Part shown: one piece after another, positions 7,611-15,268 of the stretch
Position numbering within the stretch: position 1 is the stretch's first letter
Layout: every line of letters begins with the position of its first letter
Source of the DNA: Calditerrivibrio sp.
GTDB taxonomy: Bacteria > Chrysiogenota > Deferribacteres > Deferribacterales > Calditerrivibrionaceae
NCBI GenBank assembly: GCA_020217115.1
Contig: JAIWOA010000096.1
Span: 1 to 15,435 of the forward strand
Length of the DNA: 15,435 nt
Direction: 5' to 3'
The notes under the pieces: model-generated
Told to the model about the DNA's origin: nothing
The model's input: only the letters and a program-made list of their open reading frames with translations
Database searches by the model: none
Position numbers and translations under genes: made by a program

Positions 7611-8750
7611 ATGAGAAAATTACCAAAAATTAATACACTTGTTATAAAAATAGGTAGCAGTATCATCGCAGGGAAAGATGACATTGACAAAGTTTTTCTA
7701 TCAAATTTGTCAGCTGTAATTTCAAATATAAAAAAAGATATACAGCATATTGTTATAGTTTCTTCTGGAGCAGTTGCAGCTGGATTTAAACACTTAGGGT
7801 TCCTGTCAAAGCCAAAGGATATTATTGACAAACAAGCTTGTGCCGCTGTTGGACAAGCTCGACTTATACAGTATTATGAAGAAGCATTTAAGAAATTTTC
7901 CATAACAGTAGGACAGATACTTATAACAAAGGACGATTTTGCCAATAGGAAAAGATACCTTAATGCAAGATCCACAATAAAAAAACTTTTAGACCTTGGA
8001 GTAATTCCGATAATTAATGAAAATGATACCGTTGTAATAAATGAGCTAAAACATGTGGATACTTTTGGCGATAATGACAATTTGTCTGCACTTGTGAGTG
8101 GACTGATAGGTTCAGACATGTTACTCATACTTTCGGATGTTGAGGGTCTTTTTGATAAAAACCCTTCAGAATTCCCTGATGCTAAGATGATAAAAGAGGT
8201 AAAATTCTTTAATGAGGATATTTTAAATGTAGCAGGTGATTCAATCTCAGGAGTCGGCACAGGGGGGATGAAAACAAAACTTCTTGCAGCCCGTAAAGCC
8301 CTCGACTCTGGATGCTTTGTGGGGATTATAAATGGCAAAAACCCTGAAAATATATCAAAATTTTTGTCCGGGGAGGATATAGGAACCTTCTTTTCCCACA
8401 TAGAGGATCCGAAAAAGAGAAAAAAATTCTGGATAGCCTATGCGGCTACTCCAAAAGGTGAAATTGTAGTAGATGATGGGGCAGTCATTGCAATCTCGGA
8501 AATGAACAGATCTTTACTGCCATCAGGAATTACAGATATTACTGGAAAGTTTGGAATAGGTGATGTAGTAAAAGTCGTAAATATCTGGGGAGATGAGATT
8601 GCAAGAGGTAAAACAAGATATTCATCCTCCGATCTAAAAAAGATAAAAGGATTAAAAACAGATAAAATATCGGAAATTTTAGGATTTAAAATGAGTGATG
8701 AAGTCATACATATAGATGATCTCGTTATAATGAAACAGAATGGGGTGTGA
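7611..8750 (+). CDS. proB: Glutamate 5-kinase (with PUA domain)
   Basis: ProB phosphorylates glutamate to gamma-glutamyl phosphate, the first step of proline synthesis, and is normally feedback-inhibited by proline. The 379-residue product has the amino-acid kinase domain (about 1-260) with KIGSS (13-17), VSSGAV (50-55), NEND (137-140), FGDND (152-156), SDVEGL (175-180) and GTGGMKTK (216-223), which form the nucleotide, glutamate and phosphate sites. A PUA domain follows (about 272-365). Length and domains match full-length enzymes. An in-frame TGA directly precedes the ATG at 7611, so no earlier start is possible. No Shine-Dalgarno is visible. It opens the eight-gene plus-strand run; proA begins one base after its stop. 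Confidence 0.97.
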   Translation: MRKLPKINTLVIKIGSSIIAGKDDIDKVFLSNLSAVISNIKKDIQHIVIVSSGAVAAGFKHLGFLSKPKDIIDKQACAAVGQARLIQYYEEAFKKFSITVGQILITKDDFANRKRYLNARSTIKKLLDLGVIPIINENDTVVINELKHVDTFGDNDNLSALVSGLIGSDMLLILSDVEGLFDKNPSEFPDAKMIKEVKFFNEDILNVAGDSISGVGTGGMKTKLLAARKALDSGCFVGIINGKNPENISKFLSGEDIGTFFSHIEDPKKRKKFWIAYAATPKGEIVVDDGAVIAISEMNRSLLPSGITDITGKFGIGDVVKVVNIWGDEIARGKTRYSSSDLKKIKGLKTDKISEILGFKMSDEVIHIDDLVIMKQNGV

Positions 8751-8751
8751 T

Positions 8752-9984
8752 ATGGATATTTTTTTAGGTGCGAAAAATGCATCCAGGGAATTTTCATCTG
8801 TTGGATCCAATAAAAAAGATGAATTACTTATGAAAATATCAGAGCTAATAGATAAACAGAGAAAATTTATCCTTACGGAAAATGCAAAAGATATAGATTA
8901 TGCAGTAAAAAACTCTCTAAAGGAATCACTCCTAGATAGATTATTATTGAATGAAAAAAGGATCGATTCAATGATAAATGGGGTAATGGAGATACAAAAA
9001 CAGGATGACCCTGTTGGAAGTATTGAGATGGGGACAACAAGACCAAATGGGTTGATAATAGAGAAGATAAGGGTACCTTTGGGGGTGGTAGGGATAATCT
9101 ATGAGTCCAGACCAAATGTGACAGTTGATGCTGCTGCCCTCTGTATAAAATCTGGAAATGTCTGTATTCTGAGGGGTGGGAAAGAGGCTGTACACTCAAA
9201 TTTAGCCCTTGGTAAGATTATAAAAGATGCAATAATTAGTGCAAATTTAAATGAATATATTGTTAACGTGGTAGAGGACCCAAATAGAGAATTTTTAAAT
9301 AAAATGCTAAAAGCAAAAGGGTTTGTAGATCTTATAATACCAAGGGGTGGTGAATCCCTTATCTCCTATGTTACTGAACACTCTTTGATACCTGTAATAA
9401 AACATGATAAGGGTGTTTGCCATGTTTATATAGATAATTTTGCACTTAAAGATATGGCAATAAATATTGCTCTAAATGCCAAAGTAAGTAGACCAGGAGT
9501 CTGCAACGCAATGGAGACGTTGCTTGTCCATCATGCAGTGGCAAATGAATTTCTAACTGAAATGGTAGAGATTTATCATAATAATTCTGTAGAATTAGTA
9601 GGATGCAAAAGAGCTCAAAAATTTAATCATGTAAAACCTGCAACAGAGGATGATTGGTACACAGAGTACTTATCCCTAAAACTATCAATAAAAGTTGTGG
9701 ACTCATTATATGAAGCCATTGATCACATAAATAAATATGGTTCAGGACATTCTGAGGCAATAGTGACAGAAAACTATTCAAATGCTATGGAATTTCTAAA
9801 GAGAGTTGATGCTGCTGCAGTCTACGTGAATGCTTCAACAAGGTTTACAGATGGAGGGGAATTTGGACTTGGAGCAGAAGTTGGAATAAGCACTCAAAAG
9901 CTTCACTGTCGAGGCCCTATGGGGGTAAAAGATTTAACTACAACCAAATATATAATTTTTGGAAATGGTCAGGTAAGGGTATAG
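8752..9984 (+). CDS. proA: Gamma-glutamyl phosphate reductase
   Basis: ProA reduces gamma-glutamyl phosphate with NADPH to glutamate semialdehyde, which cyclises to pyrroline-5-carboxylate, and works directly after ProB. The 410-residue product is an aldehyde-dehydrogenase-type protein of normal length. It has the cofactor-domain stretches GVVGIIYESRPNVT (111-124) and SGNVCILRGGKEA (134-146). The catalytic Cys is at 251 in SRPGVCNAMETLLVH, and FGLGAEVGIST lies near the end. The in-frame ATG at 8740 would overlap proB by 11 bases, but GGGGTG (8742-8747) is well placed for the ATG at 8752, one base after the proB stop, so I use 8752. No proC is in the window to complete the pathway. Confidence 0.96.
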   Translation: MDIFLGAKNASREFSSVGSNKKDELLMKISELIDKQRKFILTENAKDIDYAVKNSLKESLLDRLLLNEKRIDSMINGVMEIQKQDDPVGSIEMGTTRPNGLIIEKIRVPLGVVGIIYESRPNVTVDAAALCIKSGNVCILRGGKEAVHSNLALGKIIKDAIISANLNEYIVNVVEDPNREFLNKMLKAKGFVDLIIPRGGESLISYVTEHSLIPVIKHDKGVCHVYIDNFALKDMAINIALNAKVSRPGVCNAMETLLVHHAVANEFLTEMVEIYHNNSVELVGCKRAQKFNHVKPATEDDWYTEYLSLKLSIKVVDSLYEAIDHINKYGSGHSEAIVTENYSNAMEFLKRVDAAAVYVNASTRFTDGGEFGLGAEVGISTQKLHCRGPMGVKDLTTTKYIIFGNGQVRV

Positions 9985-9990
9985 GATAAA

Positions 9991-10632
9991 TTGAATAAAA
10001 TATTACTATTTGGTGGAACATTCGATCCCATTCATAAAGGGCATATAAATTTGTTGGTGGAGATACAACGTATCTTTGATTTTGACAAAATATATTTAGT
10101 TCCATCTAAAATACCACCACACAAAAAAAGAAAAATAGCTCCAGATAAAGATAGGGTAAAAATGATAGAATTGGCGATATCAGATTTACCTGCAGATAAA
10201 TTTTTTATATCCGATGTTGAAATCAACAGTCAGAGGGTATCATACACATACAATACACTTTCCAATTACAATCAATTCTATAGTCCAAAAGAACTCTTTT
10301 TTCTTGTAGGAAGTGATATATTTTCCACTATAAAAACATGGTACAAATGGGAAGAACTTTTAACTCTCTCAAATTTTATCCTAATAAATAGACCAGGATG
10401 CCCCTTTAATGAAATGTTACAAAAAATACCTGCAAAATTATTAAAATACATTATCCTTTATGAAGATTTTGAATTTGGGATGTCTTCTAAAATAATTTTG
10501 ACAAAGGTTAATGAAATACCAATATCAAGTACTCAAATAAGAAGATCAATAAAAAATGGGAAATGTAGCAATTTCTTAGATGAAAAAGTTTACAATTATA
10601 TAATAAAAAATAAGCTTTACATGGAGGAATGA
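9991..10632 (+). CDS. nadD: Nicotinate-nucleotide adenylyltransferase
   Basis: NadD joins nicotinate mononucleotide and ATP to make nicotinate adenine dinucleotide, the step before NAD. The 213-residue product shows the nucleotidyltransferase signature GGTFDPIHKGH (residues 8-18, with the two catalytic His), a VPSKIPPHK stretch, GSDIFSTIKTWYKW in the middle and ISSTQIR (178-184) near the end. It begins at a TTG codon six bases after the proA stop, with AGGA (9983-9986) four bases upstream. No ATG is available before the signature. nadD next to rsfS is a very common bacterial pairing and is retained here with a 1-4 base overlap. Confidence 0.95.
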   Translation: MNKILLFGGTFDPIHKGHINLLVEIQRIFDFDKIYLVPSKIPPHKKRKIAPDKDRVKMIELAISDLPADKFFISDVEINSQRVSYTYNTLSNYNQFYSPKELFFLVGSDIFSTIKTWYKWEELLTLSNFILINRPGCPFNEMLQKIPAKLLKYIILYEDFEFGMSSKIILTKVNEIPISSTQIRRSIKNGKCSNFLDEKVYNYIIKNKLYMEE

Positions 10633-10970
10633 TGAGCACAGAGATGTTAAAAAAGATAGCTGACAAATTATCAGAAAAAATGGCAGAACATATCGTCATT
10701 TATAAGATAAAGGATGTATCTTCCATAGCAGACTATCTGATTATATGCACTGGTAACTCAGATACACACATAAAAAGCCTTGCAGACTACTCAGATGAGA
10801 TATGTAAGGAATTAGGACTGGTGAAAATCAATTCAGAGGGGTATGGAGTATCAAAGTGGGTATGTTTAGATTTTGGAACTATAATGATACATATTATGGG
10901 GAAAAATGAAAGGGAATATTATAAACTTGAATCAATATGGGGAAGTTGTGACAAAATTGAGTTTGAGTAA
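10632..10970 (+). CDS. rsfS: Ribosomal silencing factor RsfS
   Basis: RsfS (Iojap/YbeB family) binds ribosomal protein uL14 on the large subunit and blocks subunit joining when nutrients are scarce. The 112-residue product has the family core: SSIADYLIICTGNS (about 29-42), EGYGVSKWVCLDFG and IMIHIMGKNEREYYKLESIWG near the C-terminus. Two ATG codons are adjacent, 10629 and 10632. GGAGG (10623-10627) is only one base from the first and four from the second, so I choose the second; the first would add one Met. Both overlap the nadD stop, which indicates translational coupling. The stop is followed with no gap by trmL. Confidence 0.93.
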   Translation: MSTEMLKKIADKLSEKMAEHIVIYKIKDVSSIADYLIICTGNSDTHIKSLADYSDEICKELGLVKINSEGYGVSKWVCLDFGTIMIHIMGKNEREYYKLESIWGSCDKIEFE

Positions 10971-11435
10971 ATGTTTAAAATAGCTCTATTTGAACCAGAA
11001 ATACCGCAAAATACAGGTAATATAGCAAGACTTTGTGCAGGTACCGATACAGAACTTATTTTAATAGGTAAAATCGGTTTTTCACTTTCTGACAAATACC
11101 TGAAAAGGGCTGGTCTTGATTACTGGGAGCATGTATCCATAAATCTGGTGGAAAGTTTTGAAGATTTTGAAAAGATTTACCCGCCAGAAAAATTTTTTTA
11201 TGCTTTAATAACAAAATTTGCTGAAAAAACTTACAAAGAGATACCCAACCAAAAAACAATTCTGATATTTGGCAATGAATCCAGTGGACTACCAGAAAAT
11301 ATAAGAAAAAAATATTTTGATAAAACTTATAAAATACCTATGAACAAGAAAATACGAAGTCACAATTTATCAAATTCTGCTGCAATAGTGCTTTATGATC
11401 TTATCAGCAGAAATAACTTTATGGGGTTAAGCTAA
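10971..11435 (+). CDS. trmL: tRNA (cytidine/uridine-34 2'-O)-methyltransferase
   Basis: TrmL methylates the 2'-OH of the wobble base (C34 or cmnm5U34) in tRNA-Leu isoacceptors, using S-adenosylmethionine. This 154-residue protein is a minimal SPOUT-class (TrmH-like) methyltransferase. It has all three motifs: PQNTGNIAR (12-20), FGNESSGLP (100-108) and RSHNLSNSAAIVLYD (129-143), the last two forming the trefoil knot that binds the cofactor. The protein lacks an extra RNA-binding domain, as is normal for TrmL. The ATG directly follows the rsfS stop codon, and prmA starts four bases after its own stop. TrmL rather than a 23S rRNA methyltransferase is supported by the short length and the EPEIPQNTGN start. 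Confidence 0.93.
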   Translation: MFKIALFEPEIPQNTGNIARLCAGTDTELILIGKIGFSLSDKYLKRAGLDYWEHVSINLVESFEDFEKIYPPEKFFYALITKFAEKTYKEIPNQKTILIFGNESSGLPENIRKKYFDKTYKIPMNKKIRSHNLSNSAAIVLYDLISRNNFMGLS

Positions 11436-11439
11436 TATT

Positions 11440-12228
11440 ATGTTAGAAGTTAGGTTTAAACATTTTGATGAAAAACTGCTGGAGATAATTGAAGATTCAG
11501 GGTTACAAATAATAGAGGAAGATTTCAAAGGAGAAATCTCATATACTATTTATTGTAACAAAGATGATCTAAATAAATTTTTAGATTTAATTATTGATAG
11601 CTATGAAATTAAAGATATACAGGAAACTGGCTGGGAAACTAAATGGAGAGATTTTATAAAACCTGGAAATCTTACACCAAACATACGATACATCTTTGAA
11701 AAAGAAGACACAACAGATCCAAAAACTATACTTATAAACCCATCCCTTGCCTTTGGCACAGGTACACACCCAACCACGCAATTGGCAGCTACACTACTTG
11801 AAGAGGTATGCAATAACAGATCTGTAATTGATATAGGGTGTGGTAGTGGTATTCTCTCGATAGCTGCAAAACTATCTGGAGCATCTAAAATTTATGCTTT
11901 TGACAATGACTCAAATGCCCTTATAAATACCAAAGAAAATATTATGCAAAATAAAGCCGATAGCATAATTATATGGGCTGGTAGCACAGATTCTCTAAAA
12001 ACTGACTTTAAAGTAGAGATCGTAGTTGCCAATATAATTTCATCCGTTCTTCTATCAATACAAAAAGATATTTTGAGAATTTCACCAGAATATGTTATAG
12101 TTTCAGGTATATTATCATCTGAGCAAGATAATTTTACTTCAGACTTCCTTAAAGGTTTATATTCAATAGATAAGTTTATTTTAAAAGATGATTGGTTAGG
12201 AATAAGATACAGGAGGATTCATGACTGA
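11440..12228 (+). CDS. prmA: Ribosomal protein L11 methyltransferase
   Basis: PrmA trimethylates Lys and N-terminal amino groups of ribosomal protein L11. The 262-residue product is somewhat shorter than the E. coli enzyme (293) but has both parts. The N-terminal substrate-recognition domain (about 1-60) is followed by a linker with TGWETKWRDFIKP. The class I methyltransferase domain has AFGTGTHPTT (104-113), the SAM-binding DIGCGSG (131-137), acidic residues in FDND (154-157) and VVANII (195-200). The ATG is at 11440, four bases after trmL; only a weak GGGGTT further upstream serves as a ribosome site. The last eight bases overlap rsmE. Confidence 0.93.
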   Translation: MLEVRFKHFDEKLLEIIEDSGLQIIEEDFKGEISYTIYCNKDDLNKFLDLIIDSYEIKDIQETGWETKWRDFIKPGNLTPNIRYIFEKEDTTDPKTILINPSLAFGTGTHPTTQLAATLLEEVCNNRSVIDIGCGSGILSIAAKLSGASKIYAFDNDSNALINTKENIMQNKADSIIIWAGSTDSLKTDFKVEIVVANIISSVLLSIQKDILRISPEYVIVSGILSSEQDNFTSDFLKGLYSIDKFILKDDWLGIRYRRIHD

Positions 12229-12922
12229 AAAACTAAAAAGATTTTTTGTAGAAAAAGAGTTGAGTGACGAACTTGAAATAGATGAAGATCTTTACCACCA
12301 ATTGAAAAATGTTTTAAGAATGAAAATAGGTGATAAATATATATTTATGAACGAAAAAGAGATTGGTGAATACCAATTTTATTTTGGTATGAAAAAGTCC
12401 GGAATATTCAATATCATAAACAAGAGCCCTCTTGAACAGATAGATTACAACCTTGATGTCTATTTAAGTTTATTGCAGAGGGAGTATCTTGACTTCACTG
12501 TCGAGAAAATGGGAGAAATAGGAGTAACAAGTATAACACCTATTATTACAAGGCGTTCAATTCAATCAATAAATTCAAATACCTTAGACAGAATGAAAAA
12601 ATTACTTTATAAAGGTATTTTACAGGCAGAACATAACTTTTTTCCAACATTAAATGAACCATTAGAGCTAAAAGATATTATGCCAAAAACAGATAACAAT
12701 TTTTTATTATATGAAAGGGAATGTAAAAAATCAAAGATAAATCTTAGCTCAAAAAATGTCAGCATTTTAATAGGTCCTGAAGGTGGACTTGAAAATATTG
12801 AACTTGATACAATGAAGGATAAGGGTTTTCATATCGTTTCACCAATTAATGGAGTCTTAAAAGCTGAAACAGCAGCTATTATATTTGCTGGATATTTTAA
12901 AATAATGATAGATACATACTGA
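12221..12922 (+). CDS. rsmE: 16S rRNA (uracil-1498-N3)-methyltransferase
   Basis: RsmE methylates N3 of U1498 of 16S rRNA, in the decoding region of the assembled small subunit. The 233-residue product has a PUA-like N-terminal domain (about 1-70: RFFV, then HQLKNVLRMKIGD) and a SPOUT methyltransferase domain with KMGEIGVTSITPIIT (96-110), ILIGPEGGL (182-190) and LKAETAAI (213-220). The stretch usually containing QSxR reads QAEHNFFP (135-142) here, a small departure in a substrate-contacting region. A strong Shine-Dalgarno AGGAGG (12211-12216) lies inside the end of prmA, four bases before the ATG. prmA-rsmE adjacency is common in bacteria. Confidence 0.94.
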   Translation: MTEKLKRFFVEKELSDELEIDEDLYHQLKNVLRMKIGDKYIFMNEKEIGEYQFYFGMKKSGIFNIINKSPLEQIDYNLDVYLSLLQREYLDFTVEKMGEIGVTSITPIITRRSIQSINSNTLDRMKKLLYKGILQAEHNFFPTLNEPLELKDIMPKTDNNFLLYERECKKSKINLSSKNVSILIGPEGGLENIELDTMKDKGFHIVSPINGVLKAETAAIIFAGYFKIMIDTY

Positions 12923-12923
12923 T

Positions 12924-13400
12924 ATGGTTTTTGATGATAAAGACTATTTTTTCATGAATGAAGCAATAAAAACAGCAAAAAAAGCCCTTAAAATAGGTGA
13001 CATACCTATAGGTTCGATACTGGTAAAGGATGGAAATATCATTGGGAGAGGGTACAATAAAAAATTTTTAACAAAGAATCCACTTGACCATGCTGAAATT
13101 ATTGCAATGAAAAAAGGTAGCATAAAAATTGGCGATTGGCGACTAAACGGATGTACCCTTTATTCAACTATGGAACCATGTGTAATGTGTGCTGGAGCAA
13201 TACTACACTATAGAGTTTCAAAGGTGATCTTTGGATGTCTGGAACCAAAATTTGGTGGAGTTGTCTCAAATGACAGAATTTTTGATATAAAAACCCTTAA
13301 TCATAGAGTAGAATATTGTTATGGCATATATGAAGAAGAGATAAAAAATATGATTAAAGAGTTCTTTCAAAAAATAAGAAAAAAAAGTTTATTCGATTAG
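12924..13400 (+). CDS. tadA: tRNA-specific adenosine deaminase
   Basis: TadA deaminates A34 of tRNA-Arg(ACG) to inosine so one tRNA can read CGU, CGC and CGA; it is essential in most bacteria that have it. The 158-residue product has the cytidine/deoxycytidylate-deaminase zinc site: H56-A-E58 (HAE, with E58 the proton shuttle) and P85-C86-V-M-C89, plus the substrate-pocket stretch SNDRIFD (115-121). Length and motifs are normal. The ATG comes one base after the rsmE stop. It is the last gene of the plus-strand run, and its final 12 bases would overlap the restored end of the convergent FGE-like gene. Confidence 0.95.
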   Translation: MVFDDKDYFFMNEAIKTAKKALKIGDIPIGSILVKDGNIIGRGYNKKFLTKNPLDHAEIIAMKKGSIKIGDWRLNGCTLYSTMEPCVMCAGAILHYRVSKVIFGCLEPKFGGVVSNDRIFDIKTLNHRVEYCYGIYEEEIKNMIKEFFQKIRKKSLFD

Positions 13401-14072
13401 AACTAATCGAAATCCTACAGCATCTCAACCCTCACCTGAATCTGAATATGTTCTATTTTCAATAATTAAATCCTTTGCTTTACTGTTCCAACCTCCCCCC
13501 TTTATAACATATTTATTAGGAGAGATCTCATTGTCTACCCACTCCCAAACATTCCCTGACATATCATACACTCCACGATCATTTGGAAGCCTGGATTTAA
13601 CTACCTCTGAAGATTCGGAATTAAATATAGCATAATAAGATAGATTATCCATAGAATCAGTTCCTGACCATCTTGTACGATTTTTTCCCATTGCAACAAA
13701 TTCCCACTCATATTCCTTTGGTAATCTAAATCTTTTCCCGGTTTTCTTAGATAGCTTTCCTATAAAATCATCCACATCATTCAAAGTTGTACTATCCAAA
13801 GGATAGTCTCCACCCCTTTTTAAATGTGAAGGGTTGTAACCCATGATTTTTTCAAATAAATTTTGAGTAACTTCAGAATCTAAAATATAAAATTTTTCAA
13901 AACATATTTTATCAATATTGTTATACTTTGATGCTGCCAGAGTATCAAGACAACCAGCATCTATCTTAACAAAATGTAAAGTAATATTATCAACAATTAA
14001 AAAGAGATCAGAGTCTTTCGAATAAGACAGATATGACCAAAAAAGGAACAAAATTATTAATAATATTCGCAT
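13389..14072 (-). pseudogene. Exported FGE-like (DUF323) protein gene interrupted by an in-frame UGA
   Basis: From the ATG at 14072 the frame codes 215 residues and stops at TGA 13425-13427. A signal peptide (about 1-18, MRILLIILFLFWSYLSYS) precedes an FGE/sulfatase-modifying-factor fold: DSEVTQNLFEKIMGYNPS (about 67-84), RFRLPKEYEWEFVA, DRGVYDMSGNVWEW and KGGGWNS near 192. The family normally ends with GFR and a short strand. Here the first stop comes just before it, and the same frame continues D-A-V-G-F-R-L-V-L-I-E to TAA at 13389-13391. The UGA thus replaces one sense codon, for example Arg CGA, Trp TGG or Gly GGA. It could be a recent nonsense mutation, a readthrough site or a sequencing error. 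The C-terminal region lacks the paired Cys of true formylglycine-generating enzymes, so that activity is unlikely. No Shine-Dalgarno is seen; a hairpin lies just upstream. Confidence 0.75.
13392..13411 (-). terminator. Probable terminator of the minus-strand FGE-like gene
   Basis: A perfect 9-base inverted repeat (TTCGATTAG, AA, CTAATCGAA) can fold as 8 pairs with a 4-base loop. On the minus strand it is followed by TAAAC and a run of eight T. On the plus strand no T-run follows, so it is a poor terminator for tadA. It overlaps both the tadA 3' end and the codons restored after the UGA. Confidence 0.6.
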
Positions 14073-14082
14073 AATTTAAATA

Positions 14083-14102
14083 TGGTGGGCAAAAGCCCAC
14101 CA
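14083..14102 (-). terminator. Hairpin between LPP20-like and FGE-like genes (weak terminator or attenuator)
   Basis: Minus-strand RNA forms an 8-pair G+C-rich stem (UGGUGGGC / GCCCACCA) with a UUUU loop. It starts two bases after the upstream stop codon and ends ten bases before the FGE-like ATG. The tail UAUUUAAAUU is A/U-rich but not a clean U-run, so termination would be partial at best. It could reduce expression of the FGE-like gene or protect the upstream message's 3' end. Confidence 0.5.
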
Positions 14103-14103
14103 G

Positions 14104-15213
14104 CTACCTTGATGTTTCTATAAGGATTCTATACATATCAAACTTTTTAAGATTATATTTCCCAAGATTCTTAATTGCATTGGCAAGATATATTGTCTTT
14201 TCTGGATATTCGACGACAACTTTATCAATACCTTTATCATTTACACTTAAAACCCAGCTAATATACTGCAAATCATTTTTAAGTTCTAAAAGCTTATTAA
14301 GATCGTTATTACCAGCCAGAACAACTTCTACAGTTCTCTTATTTTGACCTTTAATTTTTTCTACAACCACAGATATCAGCTCATTGGATACATTAGAAGC
14401 TAAGTTTTCAAGCATGTTATGAGTTGCATCCTCAGGGGTAGGTCCCTGCCCCCTACCAGAAACATATCCACTGGCAACGATCACTTTTTGACCATTTTTA
14501 TCACCAATAAGTCTGTAGGTAAGCCTTCCAGTGACAACATTAAAGGGCAAAGAAACACCATACCCTATATTCTTACCCTGTCCAGCAGAAAGTGTAGTAT
14601 CTACCTTACCAATTAGTATTGCTCCAGATAAAAACTGATATGATATATTTCTAAAGGTACTAAAATTATTGTTTTTTAGAGCATTGTCAATTTCATTCAG
14701 GCTGTACTTATTACCAAGGGAAGCAATATCCACCACATCAAAACCCTGCCCGACAAGTTCGTTGATCACTTTCTCAGAAAGTGCTGTTGTTTCATCTACC
14801 TTCTTATCAGGAAAAATTACAGGGATATAAAAAGCCACTGATGTATTTTTGGCAAAGATAGACACAACTTTTTGAGCTTCAACAGGTGATATATTAGCAG
14901 AAATCTTAACCCAATAAATATCTTTATCTTTCCCTTCATCTAAAATTTTATAATCTTCAACAAAACCTTTCACCTCAGATTTTATTGCTTCATCTACAAG
15001 AGTGGCATTCTGTAGAATAGTTTCAACCTTCACCTGAACACCTGCAGCTGCCTCAAGAGCTGCCCATTTTGCACGAGCAATAGCTTGAAACTTAGCAGAA
15101 GCAACATCATTATTAATTATATTTGCCTCACCAGTTGCAGTGACAGATTTAGTTGCAGCAATTGTAAGAATAGGGAAAATACACAACAGGAACAATATAA
15201 CTATCTTTTTCAT
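14104..15213 (-). CDS. Exported LPP20/FlgT-N-like protein
   Basis: The product is 369 residues from ATG 15213. A GTG six bases upstream (15219) is in frame, but GAGAGG (15220-15225) sits properly for the ATG. The signal peptide (about 1-19) ends FPILTIAA with no lipobox cysteine at the usual spot. Residues 20-120 carry the LPP20/FlgT N-terminal pattern: VTATGEANI, then Ala-rich AIARAKWAALEAAAGVQV, then a VKGFVEDYKIL strand and IYWVKISANISP. Domains of this type occur in periplasmic proteins tied to the flagellar basal body or outer membrane. The middle (about 130-290) and C-terminal parts are not recognised; the latter alternates strands and helices (VEVVLAGNNDLNKLLELK). It is flanked on both sides by G+C-rich hairpins. 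Its exact role is unknown; the domain call is moderate. Confidence 0.75.
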   Translation of the reverse strand: MKKIVILFLLCIFPILTIAATKSVTATGEANIINNDVASAKFQAIARAKWAALEAAAGVQVKVETILQNATLVDEAIKSEVKGFVEDYKILDEGKDKDIYWVKISANISPVEAQKVVSIFAKNTSVAFYIPVIFPDKKVDETTALSEKVINELVGQGFDVVDIASLGNKYSLNEIDNALKNNNFSTFRNISYQFLSGAILIGKVDTTLSAGQGKNIGYGVSLPFNVVTGRLTYRLIGDKNGQKVIVASGYVSGRGQGPTPEDATHNMLENLASNVSNELISVVVEKIKGQNKRTVEVVLAGNNDLNKLLELKNDLQYISWVLSVNDKGIDKVVVEYPEKTIYLANAIKNLGKYNLKKFDMYRILIETSR

Positions 15214-15232
15214 ACACACCTCTCAAACATAG

Positions 15233-15252
15233 AGGGGGGTTGCGCCCCCCCT
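15233..15252 (-). terminator. G+C hairpin before the LPP20-like gene
   Basis: Minus-strand RNA contains a run of seven G, CGCAA and a run of six C, giving a stem of six or seven pairs (AGGGGGG / CCCCCCU) 17 bases after the upstream stop. There is no U-run afterwards. The end of the C-run continues into CUCU, which can instead pair with the Shine-Dalgarno AGAGG (15219-15223) of the next gene in a 5-pair stem. The hairpin may therefore separate the two genes or tune translation rather than terminate. Confidence 0.45.
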
Positions 15253-15268
15253 ACTATTACAAAAACAA

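Noticed and set aside
7874..8401. 175-codon minus-strand open frame inside proB
   Set aside because: It is a shadow of proB codon usage; the product has no coherent domain and proB motifs are intact on the other strand.
8873..9199. 108-codon minus-strand open frame inside proA
   Set aside because: The product is Leu/Ser/His/Pro-rich without domain character and antisense to a complete proA; a second minus-strand frame overlaps the same region.
13392..13411. Bidirectional terminator for tadA and the FGE-like gene
   Set aside because: The plus-strand side is followed by TCCTACAGC with no T-run, so only the minus-strand direction is supported.
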